From contig CM082594.2 in assembly GCA_040954595.2 (NCBI GenBank), forward strand, positions 7,192,001-7,256,000: a stretch of DNA of 64,000 bases. Reading direction: 5' to 3'. This stretch comes from Balanoglossus misakiensis. Taxonomy: Eukaryota > Hemichordata. The notes beneath the pieces were generated by a model. It saw nothing but the letters and a program-made list of their open reading frames with translations, searched no databases and was not told the DNA's origin. Below are positions 63,401 to 64,000 of the stretch, piece after piece (within the stretch, counting starts at the first letter, position 1; each line of letters begins with the position of its first letter). Position numbers and translations under genes: made by a program.

Positions 63401-63640
63401 TCAACACCGCGAACATAATTATAACCTTCGCAGTCGACGACTGGACAGTCAGACAAAAGTCTAAGGTCATATAGAACTTACGGCAAGCGAAGTTTGGTTA
63501 TTTTGCCATCATTTTGAACTGCGTAGAATCGTGAAGCATAGTACATGTACTAGTATATTCCCTCTGAACTCCAGCCCCCCCCCCCTATAATGTCAAATGG
63601 GTTCTCCCCATGTCCCAATGACACGCTGACCTTTGCGCAC
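51480..63640. other. Large intergenic region upstream of COA3
   Basis: About 12 kb without a supported gene. Seen: A-runs at 53555-53575 and 56190-56219, GC-alternating stretches near 57050-57062 and 57105-57110, and a possible isolated exon at 57595-57757. Frames of 100-175 codons (for example 59456-59983 on the plus strand and 62132-62590 on the minus strand) begin at non-ATG codons, lack splice context and match nothing I recognise. Confidence 0.5.
57595..57757 (+). other. Possible isolated coding exon, function unknown
   Basis: A strong acceptor-like tract, TTTTTTTCCTGACAG, precedes an open stretch rich in Ser, Pro and Tyr (ending SPVYGPSNYTYGPSQ), and GTCAAG|GTATTC could be a donor. Codon-like composition makes it more plausible than its neighbours, but I find no partner exons on either side. 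Confidence 0.25.
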
Positions 63641-63660
63641 GCGCCCTATACACATTCAAA

Positions 63661-63859
63661 ATGGCTGACTCCAGAAAGGGCAGTGACTTTATGAAACGGG
63701 TGGATTTCTCCGCAGACAGTGTTAGTCGAGATGACGCGGAATTTGTTCAGCAAATGACAAAAAGGCACAGCGACTTCATGGCCAAAAAGCTAAGGGCGAA
63801 GTACCTGAAAAGAAATGCAATTGTCGGCTGTTTCATCGCAGCGGCGGTCGTCGGTGTGT
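63661..63859 (+). CDS. COA3-like: Probable COA3 (cytochrome c oxidase assembly factor 3), first exon
   Basis: ATG in the context TTCAAAATGGCT opens a frame for a small single-pass protein. It has FMKRVDFSADSVSRDDAEFV, a basic run (KKLRAKYLKR), then one membrane segment (AIVGCFIAAAVVGV). The basic helix, RN-like turn and short TM helix follow the COA3/CCDC56 pattern of the mitochondrial inner membrane, where the protein helps COX1 translation and assembly. The open frame runs to a TAG at 63885, but family members continue with a Tyr-Gly-Tyr stretch after the helix. A donor at T|GTATCC (63859/63860) would end the exon in the first base of such a Tyr codon, so I prefer a second exon to the right of the window. 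If it is unspliced, the protein is 74 aa. Confidence 0.6.
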
Positions 63860-64000
63860 GTATCCTTTGGAAAACTTGTTTGTAGTTTATGTCGTCGGGG
63901 TTGTCCGACTTACAGTGACATTGGAAGACGTGATTTCGATTTACCGCTTCTATGCATGGCTCTGCGGCCAATTTCAATAGCTGTAGACATATCTTTCGCC

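Noticed and set aside
1-64000. CRISPR arrays, bacterial operons, prophage or rRNA/tRNA genes
   Set aside because: None seen. The tandem repeats are microsatellites or minisatellites without spacers, and no cloverleaf with a proper T-loop was recognised by eye; a tRNAscan run would be needed to exclude tRNAs firmly.

Overview
The window is animal nuclear DNA: multi-exon genes with GT-AG introns of about 100 bp to 2 kb, extracellular multidomain proteins, microsatellites and many small dispersed repeats. The content points to a marine deuterostome. A luqin-type neuropeptide precursor (family known from protostomes and ambulacrarians, not from vertebrates) suggests an ambulacrarian, more likely a hemichordate than an echinoderm. 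The species is an inference and cannot be fixed from the sequence alone.

Layout. (1) 101-9942, plus strand: the last 17 exons of an ADAMTS16/18-type metalloprotease, from the catalytic domain to the PLAC domain; the 5' exons lie left of the window. (2) 16605-18620, minus: a three-exon class A peptide-type GPCR with a very short N-terminus and a long acidic second extracellular loop. (3) 23868-30705, minus: a 15-exon gene that I reconstructed in full, with reading phase kept at every junction (649 aa). It has a signal sequence, a propeptide, an astacin protease domain, two kringles and two PAN/apple-like domains, an unusual combination. (4) 34808-40463, plus: a complete 16-exon BPI/LBP-family gene (492 aa) with a TATA box. 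(5) 50007-51383, minus: a two-coding-exon neuropeptide precursor (76 aa) that long-ORF scanning would miss; it carries an FLRW-Gly-Lys-Arg amidation/cleavage site right after the signal peptide and a C-terminal CX10C motif, the signature of luqin precursors. (6) 63661 to the right part of the window, plus: probable first exon of COA3 (cytochrome c oxidase assembly factor 3).

The rest, about half of the window, is intergenic or intronic. In it I find several short inverted-repeat elements: an element of about 420 bp with TIRs of about 47 bp and a 9-bp target duplication (42700-43120), a 191-bp fold-back palindrome (49214-49404), a TTAA-ended MITE of about 90 bp in several copies, a 134-bp TIR element with a half copy 2.6 kb away, and a repeat of about 170 bp in four copies, two or three of them in or beside the astacin gene. 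Tandem repeats include (CAT)n, (CATA)n and (TTG)n microsatellites, all in introns of the genes named above, and three degenerate minisatellite-like arrays.

The genes do not form a pathway. Two are extracellular proteases, one is a lipid-binding immunity-type protein, one is a peptide ligand and one is a peptide-type receptor. No functional link between the receptor and the ligand is shown.
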